Positions 25,801-64,000 of a stretch of 64,000 nucleotides of DNA are shown here, piece after piece. The position numbers were made by a program, and so were the translations under genes. Source of the DNA: Pyrocephalus nanus. Its lineage: Eukaryota; Chordata; Aves; Passeriformes; Tyrannidae. The notes under the pieces were generated by a model. The model was not told where the DNA came from. It saw only the letters and a program-made list of their open reading frames with translations, and searched no databases. The stretch lies in assembly GCA_038380795.1 (NCBI GenBank), contig CM076260.1:75863843-75927842 (forward strand), written 5' to 3'. Every line of letters begins with the position of its first letter. Position 1 is the first letter of the stretch.

Positions 25801-28113
25801 CTTTTTTGAAGGATAAGTCTTTTAATCTCTGTAAAAGAACTGGGTTAATAATGTTCTTAAAATCTATTTGTATGGTGCTTTTGAGGGCCCAAAACCTGTT
25901 TTAAACCGAATAAGCAGTTTCCATTCCACTGCAGGTTATTTAAATAAACCAAAATAGAAATTAAACATTTTTAGGTAAATACTCCTTTTGGCAAAAAAAA
26001 AAACACATGCATCAGGGAATCACTTCTAAATACTTTCCCTAATTTACCAAAGATTAATAAAAACTTGATTATTTTAATAAAATTCCTTTTAATTTTTCAG
26101 AGAATGACTAAATGCTGTTTTAGCTGCTCAGATGCAGGCTACATATTAACTTTTTTAGATGATCAGGCTCAGCTAAGGGAAACAATTTTTAATAAAAACA
26201 GACTGGAAAGACTGTGCCCCTGCTAGAACGTTATTGAATGCCTTATTGTTCTTTCACTAATGCCTCACCGTTCTTCCTTAAGCTTTGACAATTAAGTGTC
26301 CTGAGAAACCTGAACAGAAGCCAGTAGAGAAAAAGCTACCAGGTAAGAAATCTTGGCTTGTGTTCAAGCAGTTGTTTTGTAGCTCCTTTTCAAATAACTG
26401 TATTAAAGAATGGCAGCTGCCTCTGGCTTTGTCAGCTCCTAAAGGCCTTCCTCTGTCATATAAAGAAATGTTGAAGGTAGAAATGGTTTGAAAAAGTCAC
26501 TGTTCTCCTGGCCTTCATACTTACATTCAGTCCAGCGTGAAGACTGAAAGTTGATGCTTGTCTTATGACCTCTGCTGCTGGTTTCATCATTAATGTGTTT
26601 GAGGCAATTAAAGGCTAATTAACTGGTATTAAATCTGGTGGATGTGTTAACCAAGTAACCAGAACGTGAAGTCCCAAGAGGCAATTTCGTAGTCTGCGGA
26701 TCTAGATACTGAGGTCTAGGATGTAATACATTAAGTTAGAAATCTAGTTCTATCAAGTTTTATCTTCTATCGTCTTTTAAAGTTTTAGTGCTTCTAGTGA
26801 GACTAGAATGAATAAGACTGTTCTAAATCAAGCTGATATCTTGGAAAAATGTGTCAGAATGGAGTCCAAGAAAAAAGACTTAAGCTGTAGTCTAAAATAA
26901 AAATCACATTTATTATCACAAGTTGCATAAAATCAGATAGATACAGTTTTTACAAAAATGTTCAATAGAAAAATATTTGTCTAAGTACAACATGTGGTTT
27001 TACAGGAATAACTCGCTATTGCTGTGCCTTTAGATAAAGCTTCAAAAGAAGTGAAAGTTCAACCAAAATATCGAGCATATCTATTGCAAACACAGGTATC
27101 GCCTCAGGAACAAACTACATCTACTCATTCGAGATCCATTACAAAAAATATCCCTTACTATTACTGACTTCATTATATAAACAACTCTGCTGACAGTTTA
27201 TTTGGGACTAATTCTATTACACCATCCCTAAGAATGGCACTAGTTCCACAGTGACATTTGCTTACTTGTGCTGGGAAAACCAATTCCTGGTAAACTTCAA
27301 GGAACAGTTGTCAGATGCAAGTAGTCAGAACGTGACTGGTATGTGTCCCAAAGGTCACTTAGTTTAGCGCGGAGAAACACAAACTCAAAAATGGGAAGTT
27401 ATGAAGCCGTAAGACTTTAATTTGGTATATGGGATCAAAGCGCTTAAACTGCAGTAGCATATCCTGCTGTATCCATTACAGATTAAAGAATTTTCAACTT
27501 GATATTAGCAGTTATGATTTCAGGTACCAAAGACATTATTGCAGTGTTAGAACTGAAGCAGCAATACAGCCTTTCACTGTTGCTATAAGCAAGTAACGTG
27601 AAACACTGGTACTTAGCTGCAGCTCAGTGGCAGCAGCATCTTTCTAATAACTTTTCTTTCTTACTCCTTGACAGAGTCTATGACTATTCAGAAGGTCAAA
27701 GGACTGCTGTATCGCCTATTTAAAATTCCTGGTTCAGAACTGAAACTGTCCTACGAAAGTTCTAAAGTAAGTTAAAAATGGGTAATTCAACAATAAAATA
27801 CTTCATGCTGCTAAAGGTCAATAGCATGTTCTAAAATACTACCTAAGGAAAATAATTTCATTTCAGGAGGGCAGTCTTCATGCTGTAATTTAGGACCTAA
27901 TTTCATTCCTGTAATATGACAGATTCTCCCTGACTGCAATTGCCTGACATATATTTGGTTTACATGAAGGGATTTCAGTTTAAGTCTGAGAAGTGTCCTT
28001 TTTCTCCTTTCTTATTCTAGCTGGAAGGAAAAGAAGTTGAACTAGACAATGACTTAAAGCCTTTGCAGTTTTACTCAATAGAAAGTGGAGACTGTGTGTT
28101 AGTACGGTGGTAA
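4774..28113 (+). CDS. TBCE: Tubulin-folding cofactor E, 16 coding exons
   Basis: Join 4774-4873, 7771-7855, 13268-13460, 14553-14637, 15332-15431, 17725-17827, 21904-21980, 22246-22341, 22940-23004, 23094-23158, 23601-23753, 24470-24623, 25143-25211, 26283-26342, 27675-27766, 28021-28113: 1590 nt, 529 residues plus stop, against 527 in human. TBCE is a cytosolic chaperone that binds alpha-tubulin and, with TBCD, TBCC and the GTPase ARL2, assembles or takes apart the alpha/beta-tubulin dimer. Domains in order: CAP-Gly at about residues 10-75 with the GKHDG signature (47-51) and GSFIRP (67-72); leucine-rich repeats at about 130-375; ubiquitin-like domain at about 450-529. All junctions are GT-AG and keep frame. 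The start codon has G at -3, and the protein start lines up with human. In people TBCE mutations cause hypoparathyroidism-retardation-dysmorphism (Sanjad-Sakati) and Kenny-Caffey syndromes. Nothing suggests a pseudogene. Confidence 0.97.
5120..6310 (+). mobile_element. LTR-type retroelement (ERVL-like) in TBCE intron 1
   Basis: About 1.2 kb in the same sense as TBCE. The repeated phrases 'cactggagca' and 'tgcagcccatgga', the tail with AATAAA at 6109-6114, and the end 'tggtgggcacttggtatccag' broken as tggtgggcac / ttggtatccag match a high-copy avian LTR family that I recognise but cannot name with certainty. Short open frames inside it (5421-5702, 5742-5987) are not genes. The boundaries are approximate and I found no target-site duplication. 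Confidence 0.65.
6400..7730 (+). mobile_element. Old CR1 LINE, 3' part
   Basis: Heavily mutated CR1 sequence in sense orientation. About 6620-6760 still resembles the reverse-transcriptase region ('gggagagcaagggatgtaat'). About 7200-7600 follows the CR1 3' end ('ggttgagggatctgggcttg', 'aggctgcccaaatatgttgg'). The typical last part (CTGCTTTGAG...CTTTCTTCCAAC) runs to about 7728. All reading frames are broken. Confidence 0.75.
7771..7855 (+). CDS. TBCE: TBCE coding exon 2 (CAP-Gly core)
   Basis: Encodes residues 34-61 and part of codon 62, including [18 protein letters not shown], the core of the CAP-Gly domain that binds the C-terminal tail of alpha-tubulin. The acceptor is TTTTCTCAG and the donor AG|GTGAG. 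Confidence 0.95.
7856..13267 (+). other. TBCE intron 2, nothing further recognised
   Basis: A 5.4 kb AT-rich intron. Short open frames (9826-10032, 10104-10415, 11037-11222) have no family likeness. The stretch 9880-10430 is somewhat more GC-rich but gives no readable gene. I see no intact repeat. Confidence 0.6.
13268..13460 (+). CDS. TBCE: TBCE coding exon 3
   Basis: Encodes residues 62-126: the end of CAP-Gly ([12 protein letters not shown]) and the linker to the leucine-rich repeats. The acceptor is CTGTTCTAG and the donor CAA|GTATAA, phase 0. Confidence 0.95.
13461..14552 (+). other. TBCE intron 3
   Basis: A 1.1 kb intron. A slightly imperfect duplication of 'ttaattaacagga'-like sequence sits near its 3' end (14495-14530). 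No gene or recognised repeat. Confidence 0.55.
14553..14637 (+). CDS. TBCE: TBCE coding exon 4
   Basis: Encodes residues 127-154 ([18 protein letters not shown]...), the first leucine-rich repeat. Frame requires the acceptor ...TTTAGACAG| ending at 14552 rather than the TTTAG four bases earlier. The donor is A|GTATCC. Confidence 0.9.
14638..15331 (+). other. TBCE intron 4
   Basis: A 0.7 kb AT-rich intron with no recognised feature. Confidence 0.55.
15332..15431 (+). CDS. TBCE: TBCE coding exon 5
   Basis: Encodes residues 155-187 ([17 protein letters not shown]...), a leucine-rich repeat nearly identical to human in its LSKNLLSSW core. The acceptor is ACATTTCAG and the donor AG|GTATAA, phase 2. 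Confidence 0.95.
15432..17724 (+). other. TBCE intron 5
   Basis: A 2.3 kb AT-rich intron with a 25-T run at 17294-17318. The open frames across that run are artefacts. No gene or recognised mobile element. Confidence 0.55.
17725..17827 (+). CDS. TBCE: TBCE coding exon 6
   Basis: Encodes residues 188-222 (ENKMKFPS...[13 protein letters not shown]), a leucine-rich repeat. The acceptor is TTTTTATACAG and the donor GAG|GTAATA, phase 0. Confidence 0.95.
17828..21903 (+). other. TBCE intron 6, nothing further recognised
   Basis: A 4.1 kb intron of ordinary composition. Open frames at 17925-18215 and 20741-21175 resemble nothing known. No repeat family was recognised by eye. Confidence 0.55.
21904..21980 (+). 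CDS. TBCE: TBCE coding exon 7
   Basis: Encodes residues 223-247 ([18 protein letters not shown]), a leucine-rich repeat. The acceptor is TTGCTCTTAG and the donor AG|GTGAGT, phase 2. Confidence 0.95.
22246..22341 (+). CDS. TBCE: TBCE coding exon 8
   Basis: Encodes residues 248-279 ([20 protein letters not shown]), a leucine-rich repeat. The acceptor is ATGTTTCAG and the donor AG|GTAGCT. Confidence 0.95.
22940..23004 (+). CDS. TBCE: TBCE coding exon 9
   Basis: Encodes residues 280-301 ([20 protein letters not shown]). The acceptor is AATTTCAG and the donor G|GTATGT, phase 1. Confidence 0.94.
23094..23158 (+). CDS. TBCE: TBCE coding exon 10
   Basis: Encodes residues 302-323 ([20 protein letters not shown]), a leucine-rich repeat. 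The acceptor is TTTTTCCTAG and the donor CAG|GTAAGT. Confidence 0.95.
23601..23753 (+). CDS. TBCE: TBCE coding exon 11
   Basis: Encodes residues 324-374 ([20 protein letters not shown]...LEVLNNCE), the last repeat and its cap. The acceptor is CCATTTCAG and the donor GAG|GTATGT. Confidence 0.95.
24470..24623 (+). CDS. TBCE: TBCE coding exon 12
   Basis: Encodes residues 375-425 ([17 protein letters not shown]...EFLAAHPRY), the conserved linker after the repeats. The acceptor is TCAGTACAG; the upstream TCAG at 24464 would break the frame. The donor is A|GTGAGT. Confidence 0.95.
25143..25211 (+). CDS. TBCE: TBCE coding exon 13
   Basis: Encodes residues 426-448 ([20 protein letters not shown]). 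The acceptor is CTTCACACAG and the donor A|GTAAGA. Confidence 0.94.
26283..26342 (+). CDS. TBCE: TBCE coding exon 14
   Basis: Encodes residues 449-468 ([20 protein letters not shown]), a Lys/Pro-rich linker before the ubiquitin-like domain. The acceptor is TTCCTTAAG and the donor G|GTAAGA. This is the least conserved exon. Confidence 0.88.
26890..26914 (-). terminator. B3GALNT2: Candidate distal poly(A) site of B3GALNT2
   Basis: On the - strand AATAAA (26914-26909) is followed by a T-rich stretch (TGTGATTTTTATTTTAG) and further T-rich sequence. It lies 2.4 kb past the B3GALNT2 stop. If used, the 3' UTR would cross TBCE exons 15 and 16 antisense. This is inferred from sequence alone; it could also be a chance AATAAA in AT-rich intron sequence. 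Confidence 0.35.
27675..27766 (+). CDS. TBCE: TBCE coding exon 15
   Basis: Encodes residues 469-499 ([20 protein letters not shown]), the start of the ubiquitin-like domain. The acceptor is CTTGACAG and the donor AAA|GTAAGT, phase 0. Confidence 0.95.
28021..28113 (+). CDS. TBCE: TBCE coding exon 16 (last)
   Basis: Encodes residues 500-529 ([16 protein letters not shown] at the end) and the TAA stop at 28111-28113. It completes the ubiquitin-like domain and ends in LVRW, as human TBCE does. The acceptor is TTATTCTAG. Confidence 0.96.
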   Translation: MEGKEVELDNDLKPLQFYSIESGDCVLVRW

Positions 28114-28390
28114 GAAGGGACTTTTTTGTTAGACTGAAGGAAAAGCCGACACAGGACCTGCAGAAGAGTGACAGAGTGCCTGCAGGCAGCATGGACAGCC
28201 TGTGCCTGAACACACCTATGGGCGAACACGAGTTTCACATGTGGCACCCGATGGCTGTACAACTGTACTTTCAGCTCCTCAACTCAATCATCAGCCTCCC
28301 TGAAAGCATCTGCTCATTTCTCTTACTTGAGAGATACCAAATAGTACTTAAATGCTTCAACTAAATAAAACTCAAGGTAACCTTTCTGCC
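28114..28390 (+). terminator. TBCE: TBCE 3' UTR and poly(A) signal
   Basis: AATAAA at 28364-28369, about 250 bp after the stop, would give a short 3' UTR with cleavage near 28385. The open frame 28107-28364 in this stretch is a shadow. Confidence 0.7.
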
Positions 28391-29079
28391 AAGATTTTAT
28401 ACTGCCTTCCCACTGCAGTGGTGAGAATTTGTTTTACTGAACCGAGTAAAGGGTTTAGTTGTGATCTCTCTGCTTACAAGACAAGATTAGTGCTGCACTG
28501 AGAGGCTATTTGCTCTTTGTTTCCACCTACATCCAGCGATCTTTAAACAAACAAAACTCAGCAGTAATTTTAGAAGCACCTGCACAGCCTTAGACTATTA
28601 AAGTCAAAATCTGACAGACCTTTTTCCTACCCTACAGTGTTAACATACCACAGTATAAACAAGTTCTCAGCACAATGCAAAGCAATGCTACTTATTTTAC
28701 ATTCTTTAGTGTGCTGTTCCTCAATCTTACTTTACTTTCCCTTGTGTAATCTCAGATTCATATCTAATAACACAGTGAGCTCTCAGAAATCCCTCCCAAG
28801 TTTGCAGTACTTGAAGATTTGGTATAAGCAAACTTTGATACTGTTTTTACCTAAAATGACAGTGTTGTATAAACAAACTAAGCATAAATCCTAACCCCAC
28901 TGCTGTCCCAGCCCCTGCACAGATGAGAGCACCCCCTTAGACAGCATAGAACCTGCTGCAGGGAGACTTACCGGATGCTGAGCATAGCTCTCCACTGGAT
29001 CCTGGTACTGCTCTATACTGAGTTAAATCAGTAATTCTTTAATTTACAAAAGACAGGCTAGTTGGCATTCTTAAGTGCA

Positions 29080-29351
29080 TTTATTAATTACAAGTAGGTC
29101 TTTACCTTTATATAAAAAGGAAATTTTTTTATCTTAAACATTTTGGTTTTTGTCAGATCAATCTATACTATAGAAAATGAATAGTATCAGTCCACTTGTA
29201 GTTATCAAAAGGGATGTGCAAATATTGTTATACTTAGGTTGAAACCCAACATTAAAAGGTACCTTAATATTTCTCATTGTTCCAGGAGTAAATCAAAATG
29301 TACACTTTTCCATGATCATTATACACTACCCTGTTTTCCAAGGCAAGTCCA
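29080..29351 (-). terminator. B3GALNT2: B3GALNT2 proximal 3' UTR and poly(A) signal
   Basis: On the - strand AATAAA lies at 29085-29080, 267 bp after the stop codon. Ending here would leave about 0.7 kb between the two genes' poly(A) sites, with no overlap. The sequence 28390-29080 between them shows no other feature. Confidence 0.5.
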
Positions 29352-60076
<30,725 letters not shown>

Positions 60077-60214
60077 TGGCCGCCGCCGCCGTAGCCGCCG
60101 GCCCCTTCCCCTCCGCGCCGGCCTCTCCCAGCGGCGCCGGGGCGACGGCCCGGCTCGGCCGCCCGCGGCTCCTCCCCGTTCGGCCGGGCCGGGCTCGGCT
60201 GCCCCGCGGCCGCC

Positions 60215-60229
60215 GGGAGCTGCAGTCCC
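60215..60229 (-). promoter_or_regulatory. Half ZNF143-like motif
   Basis: GGGAGCTGCAGTCCC resembles the ACTACANNTCCC part of the ZNF143 element on the - strand, with a changed centre. It lies 140 bp upstream of the B3GALNT2 start codon. Confidence 0.4.
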
Positions 60230-60277
60230 GCCCCGGCCCGGGCGGGCGGCGGCGGCGCGGGCGGCGGCGGCGGCCGC

Positions 60278-60295
60278 CTACAGCCCCCACAATGC
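60278..60295 (+). promoter_or_regulatory. ZNF143-type promoter motif
   Basis: CTACAGCCCCCACAATGC follows the ACTACARNTCCCAGMATGC consensus with few changes. It lies about 200 bp upstream of the B3GALNT2 start codon and pairs with the similar motif in the TBCE promoter. Confidence 0.6.
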
Positions 60296-60426
60296 CGCGG
60301 GGCGCCGGGGAAGCGCGGCCGCAGCGCGCGGCTCACATGGCGGGGGAGCGCGGGGGCCGCGGAGCAGCGGCGGGGGCGGCGGAACCGCCTCACCCTCACG
60401 GACTGCGCTCGGCCGGGGGCAATGGG
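60292..60426 (+). other. Possible divergent first exon
   Basis: On the + strand an open frame from ATG at 60293 (a second ATG with G at +4 is at 60338) runs to a good donor, GGG|GTGAGC, at 60426/60427. It would encode a short Ala/Gly/Arg-rich start. I recognise no protein, and composition alone could produce this. A divergent transcript from the B3GALNT2 promoter is possible. Confidence 0.25.
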
Positions 60427-60499
60427 GTGAGCCCGAAACCCTCCGGCTGTCCTGGGGCCCCCGCCGGGCAAGCCTTTCTCGCTTAAACGCTGTTCGATA

Positions 60500-61000
60500 A
60501 TCCACTGAATGCCCCTTCGAGGAAATCGTTGTATCAGAAACAAAATAGCTTTCCAGAACAATCTTTCGTTAATCCAAGAGAGTGCTTCGCCTTGGTAAGG
60601 ACCTGCTGTGACTCCTGTGAACTGTTTCTGAAGTATTTTATTCCAGAAAGGAACATGTTCTTAGACTGAAATTCCAGGGAGGATTTTAGACAAAGTGTCC
60701 TTAACTGCGACTGGTTCACGGCCAAGAATTCTTGTTCTTGCAGAAGTACGTTGTGGTATGTTAATAATCCGAGCTCAGCTTCAAATTTTACCTACAGCCA
60801 CCACTCTGAGGAGTTGGGTACCTACGGACTGATCCACAGAGAGCACCGTCTGCAAAACACTGTTCTGGCTAGAAAGGTTTAAATACAATCAGATGAAAGC
60901 AAGCATAATATACTAGCACCTTGAGACATTACTTGTTTCTGGTTTCCCTGCACACAGGTAACAAGAAGAAGTGATGTGGTTAAATAAGCAAAGGCTTCTC
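60500..61000. other. Intergenic, nothing recognised
   Basis: Composition drops to AT-rich right after the CpG island. No gene or repeat recognised. Confidence 0.5.
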
Positions 61001-61270
61001 AGAATCACAGAATGGGTCACGTTAGAAGGGACCACAGTGCGTCATCTGGTCCTACCTCCCTGCTCAAGCAGAGTTGTTCTAGAGCACATGGCAGAGGATT
61101 GTATCTTGAATATCTGTGTCTTGAAATAGTGAGGGAGACTCTACAACCTCCCTGGGCAGCCTGTTCAAGTGCTTGGTCAGTCACATAGTAAAGAAATTCT
61201 TCATGTTGAGGTGGAACTTCCTGTGCATCAGTTTTTGCCCACTGCCTCTTGTTGTCATATCAACTAAAAG
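61000..61270 (-). mobile_element. CR1 LINE 3' end
   Basis: 'cagaatcacagaatgggtca', 'tccctgggcagcctgttcaa' and 'ttttgcccactgcctcttgt' are the complement of the CR1 3' region. About 270 bp and moderately diverged. Confidence 0.88.
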
Positions 61271-63430
61271 TTAGTGTGTAATAGCCCTAAGGCCTAAATG
61301 AACGACTGCTAATGCTAGTCTATCAGAAACAGTTTAATTTAGTAATAGAATCTGAAATGAAGTATAATTGAAAGAAAGGATTGAGATTTTATGCAGAGAA
61401 GACTAAATTTTGTTTTTTAAAAAATCCCCAAGCCATGAAAAGTATTTGGAAAATGCTTACAGTCCTTTCAAACTGCTTAGTTAAGATTAATTTTTCATCA
61501 ATTGGTGTGAAATACTAGAAGGTAAACTAATAACTTTAACTTTTATATATTGGGTTTAAACAGCAGAAGGAAAATGTTGTGGAAATACATCAACTTTAGT
61601 TTGCTGCATACTTAAAACATTTAATAAGCAATTGAGTAGCTGACAGCAAATAATAATACTAGGGAAAGCATTTACACAAAAAATGCTATTATTAATCACT
61701 ATTTACATTTGACTTGCCTTTCAGCAGGTTCAGCTGCAGAAATAAAAACTGGTCTAACTACTACTATTTATCTGTATTTGCCTATGTTCTTTGTAGCCAA
61801 TATGTTAGGTCCTCTCCCCAGGCCAGGTGATCTGATGGGGATTGATCTTATAAACACATCTAGCAGTGATTACTTCTTTGCAGACAAAACAGAGGATCCA
61901 ATTTCTTGATACCTTACTTTCCATATGGTATTACCTACCATGCACAAGGATAAAGGACTGGATAACATACAAAACAGGAGAAACCTGTGTCTCCACATTA
62001 CAGAAACAGGATATCCCGGTCAAGGGCATGATACATATGCATTTCTGTTAGTCATGTAGGAAACTGTTACAAATACAGTTTAGTTGCAGAGGACTGTCCT
62101 TTCCTACTCCATTTTTCTATTACACTCTCTATGACATTCTTAAAGCCAAAGATTTTACCTAAGCCTCCCAACTTCATCACTGTATTACACTGAAAGTGTG
62201 CATCTGTATATAAATCATAAGATGATTAGACCCAACCATTAACTCAATTTTCAGAAGTTCCCATGAGTATAGCAGTTTCAGTTTGCATTCTTGAGGGCTT
62301 TTATGAGGACTGGTACTTTGGAGAAGCAAACTGATATCGGAGTATCTAAAAATGATTTCAAGGCACCAAGTTTTAGGCACACTTTTCGAAAAGTGCCTGT
62401 ATAAAAATTAGGTTTTTCCAGAGATTTAAGAATCATGAATATATATACTATGAAAAGACAAACTGATCTCTAATAGAACTTCTAGATAATCATGAATTAT
62501 TTTTCTGAAAGACAAAGAATTTTGATTTGGATTATAACAATTCTAGGTATCATTTACTCAAAAAAACCCCATTTGCATTATGCTCTTTCTGAGCAGATTT
62601 ACAGTACAGACTCAGGCACACACTGGCACACAAAGTATAGTACAGGCACAACATGTTGGGCACAAGAGCTGAAGACAGAAGAGAGAAATTTTAGTCCCCA
62701 GGCTGCTTGCAAACTTAAGATGCTTCTGTTAAATTTGCATAGTGCCTCTGGATAAGTATCTCCTGTCTGACATAGAGAGGACATGATGGATACCAGAGCT
62801 GTACTCATGTACCACAGCTAGCCACTCCATAGCATTCAGATTTTTTTAATGTTTGTTTGCCTAATTATTGCCCCAAGTGGGCGACTGGGATATTTATAGG
62901 ACAGTAGCAGATGAGAAGAGCAAGAATCAGGGTGGAGCTGCATATGTTTTAGCAGAGCTTGTCCCCAGGGAGTCGTGTGTTTTATTGATCTCTCTGTGCT
63001 TCATCTGAAAGCAGAGGAAGGTCTGCTGAGAGATTCCAGTTTAGGGATTTGGAAGACCTTCTCCCCACCTTGAAGAAACACTGATATATTACATTTCACA
63101 AAATCTCTGTGCCTTCAGTTTTTTAAAGAAAAAATATTAAAAGAGATTAGAGATCAGGGTATGAAGGATTTTTATTAGTTTAAAGGGATGTAAATTTGCA
63201 TCCCAAGAATGTGTTTTATTCTTTTTCCAATATCCATAACCTAAACAGATTCACTGTCCGTACTGAGGATTTGTCAATCATTTCCTTACCTTTCTTAGGA
63301 TCTTTAGAAGAAATACATTTTGCTTATTTTCCCAAACAGAAGAAATGTCTCACAGCCTCCCTTTTTGGCTCTCTGATCCAATGAAGTGCAGATACAGAGG
63401 AGCTCCCAGACTCCCTTGGGAGTGCCTGGT
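61271..63430. other. Intergenic, nothing recognised
   Basis: 2.2 kb of AT-rich sequence. The open frames 61709-61909 and 62492-62755 have no family likeness. No repeat family was recognised. Confidence 0.5.
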
Positions 63431-64000
63431 GTTAGTCCATCCTAGGTGCAGAATCTGACATTTCACTTGGTAAATTTCATCCCATTAATCACTGCCCAAT
63501 ACTCCAATCTAGCTAGTTCCTTCTGCAAAGCCTCCTGACCCTCAACAGACTCAACAGCACCTCCTGGTTTGGTGTCTTTGGCAAACTTGCTAATGGTGCA
63601 TTCGGCTCCTGCATCCAGATCGTTGATAAATATATGGAACAAAAGTGGCCCTAGAACTGAGCCCTGAGGAACTCCACTGGTAACAAGCCACCAGCCAGAT
63701 GTAGCCCCTTTCATTACAGCTCTTTGAGCTCTGCCTGCCTATCAGCCATTTCTTCACCCAGTGCAGCATGAACCTGCTCATCCCGCAGTTGGACAACTTG
63801 TCCAGATGGGTGCTGTGAGGGACAGTATCAAAAACCTCACTAAAATCCAGAAAAACTACATCCACCTCCTTCCCTTTCTCCACTAGGCAGTGACCCTCTC
63901 AGAAAAGGATATCAAATTAGTTAAACACGATTTTCCTTTTGAGAATCCAAGTTGACTGCGCCTCATGACTGCATTATTCTTTAAATGCCTTTCAGTAGGA
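63430..64000 (-). mobile_element. CR1 LINE reverse-transcriptase fragment, cut by window edge
   Basis: On the - strand the translation reads like CR1 ORF2 reverse transcriptase: VDVVFLDFSEVFDTVPHS (63870-63815), then SGVPQGSVLGPLLFHIFIND and, a little further, CTISKFAKDTK. The active-site FADD is FAKD here, and the frame shifts between the two overlapping open frames (63590-63883 and 63463-63714), so it is dead. It continues past 64000. Confidence 0.9.

Larger units (their letters stand above)
24624..27674 (+). other. TBCE introns 12-14
   Basis: Introns 24624-25142, 25212-26282 and 26343-27674. The open frame 24724-25158 has no family likeness. The last intron contains an antisense poly(A)-signal region at 26890-26914, described separately. 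Confidence 0.55.

Overview
The window is vertebrate nuclear DNA, almost certainly from a bird. It has GT-AG introns, two CpG-island promoters, several CR1 LINE fragments (the dominant avian LINE) and LTR elements of kinds common in birds. I cannot name the species. A neoavian, possibly passerine, genome fits the repeats best, but that is inference.

Two protein genes fill nearly the whole window and point towards each other. TBCE (tubulin-folding cofactor E) lies on the + strand, with 16 coding exons from 4774 to 28113 that join to a 529-residue protein. B3GALNT2 (beta-1,3-N-acetylgalactosaminyltransferase 2) lies on the - strand, with 12 coding exons from 60076 down to 29352 that join to a 494-residue protein. 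Every exon junction was checked by hand for GT/AG, phase and agreement with the known family, and both reading frames are open throughout. The order TBCE-B3GALNT2, tail to tail, is the one known at human 1q42.3. The genes work in unrelated processes, tubulin heterodimer assembly and O-mannosyl glycan synthesis on alpha-dystroglycan.

Layout: 1-3850, no recognised gene. 4000-4700, CpG-island promoter of TBCE. 4774-28390, TBCE; its first intron holds an LTR-type element and an old CR1 that ends about 40 bp before the exon encoding the CAP-Gly domain. 28390-29351, the shared 3' zone; B3GALNT2 has a proximal poly(A) signal at 29080 and a candidate distal one at 26909 that would make the two transcripts overlap. 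29352-60076, B3GALNT2; its 15.9 kb first intron holds a decayed endogenous retrovirus (52141-58812) whose 5' LTR is split by a second, unrelated solo LTR. 59540-60480, CpG-island promoter of B3GALNT2, possibly bidirectional. 60500-64000, intergenic, with two CR1 fragments, one running off the right edge.

I did not find a new biological system. The most useful leads are the possible antisense overlap at the 3' ends, ZNF143-type motifs in both promoters, the nested retroviral insertion, and a possible divergent first exon upstream of B3GALNT2.
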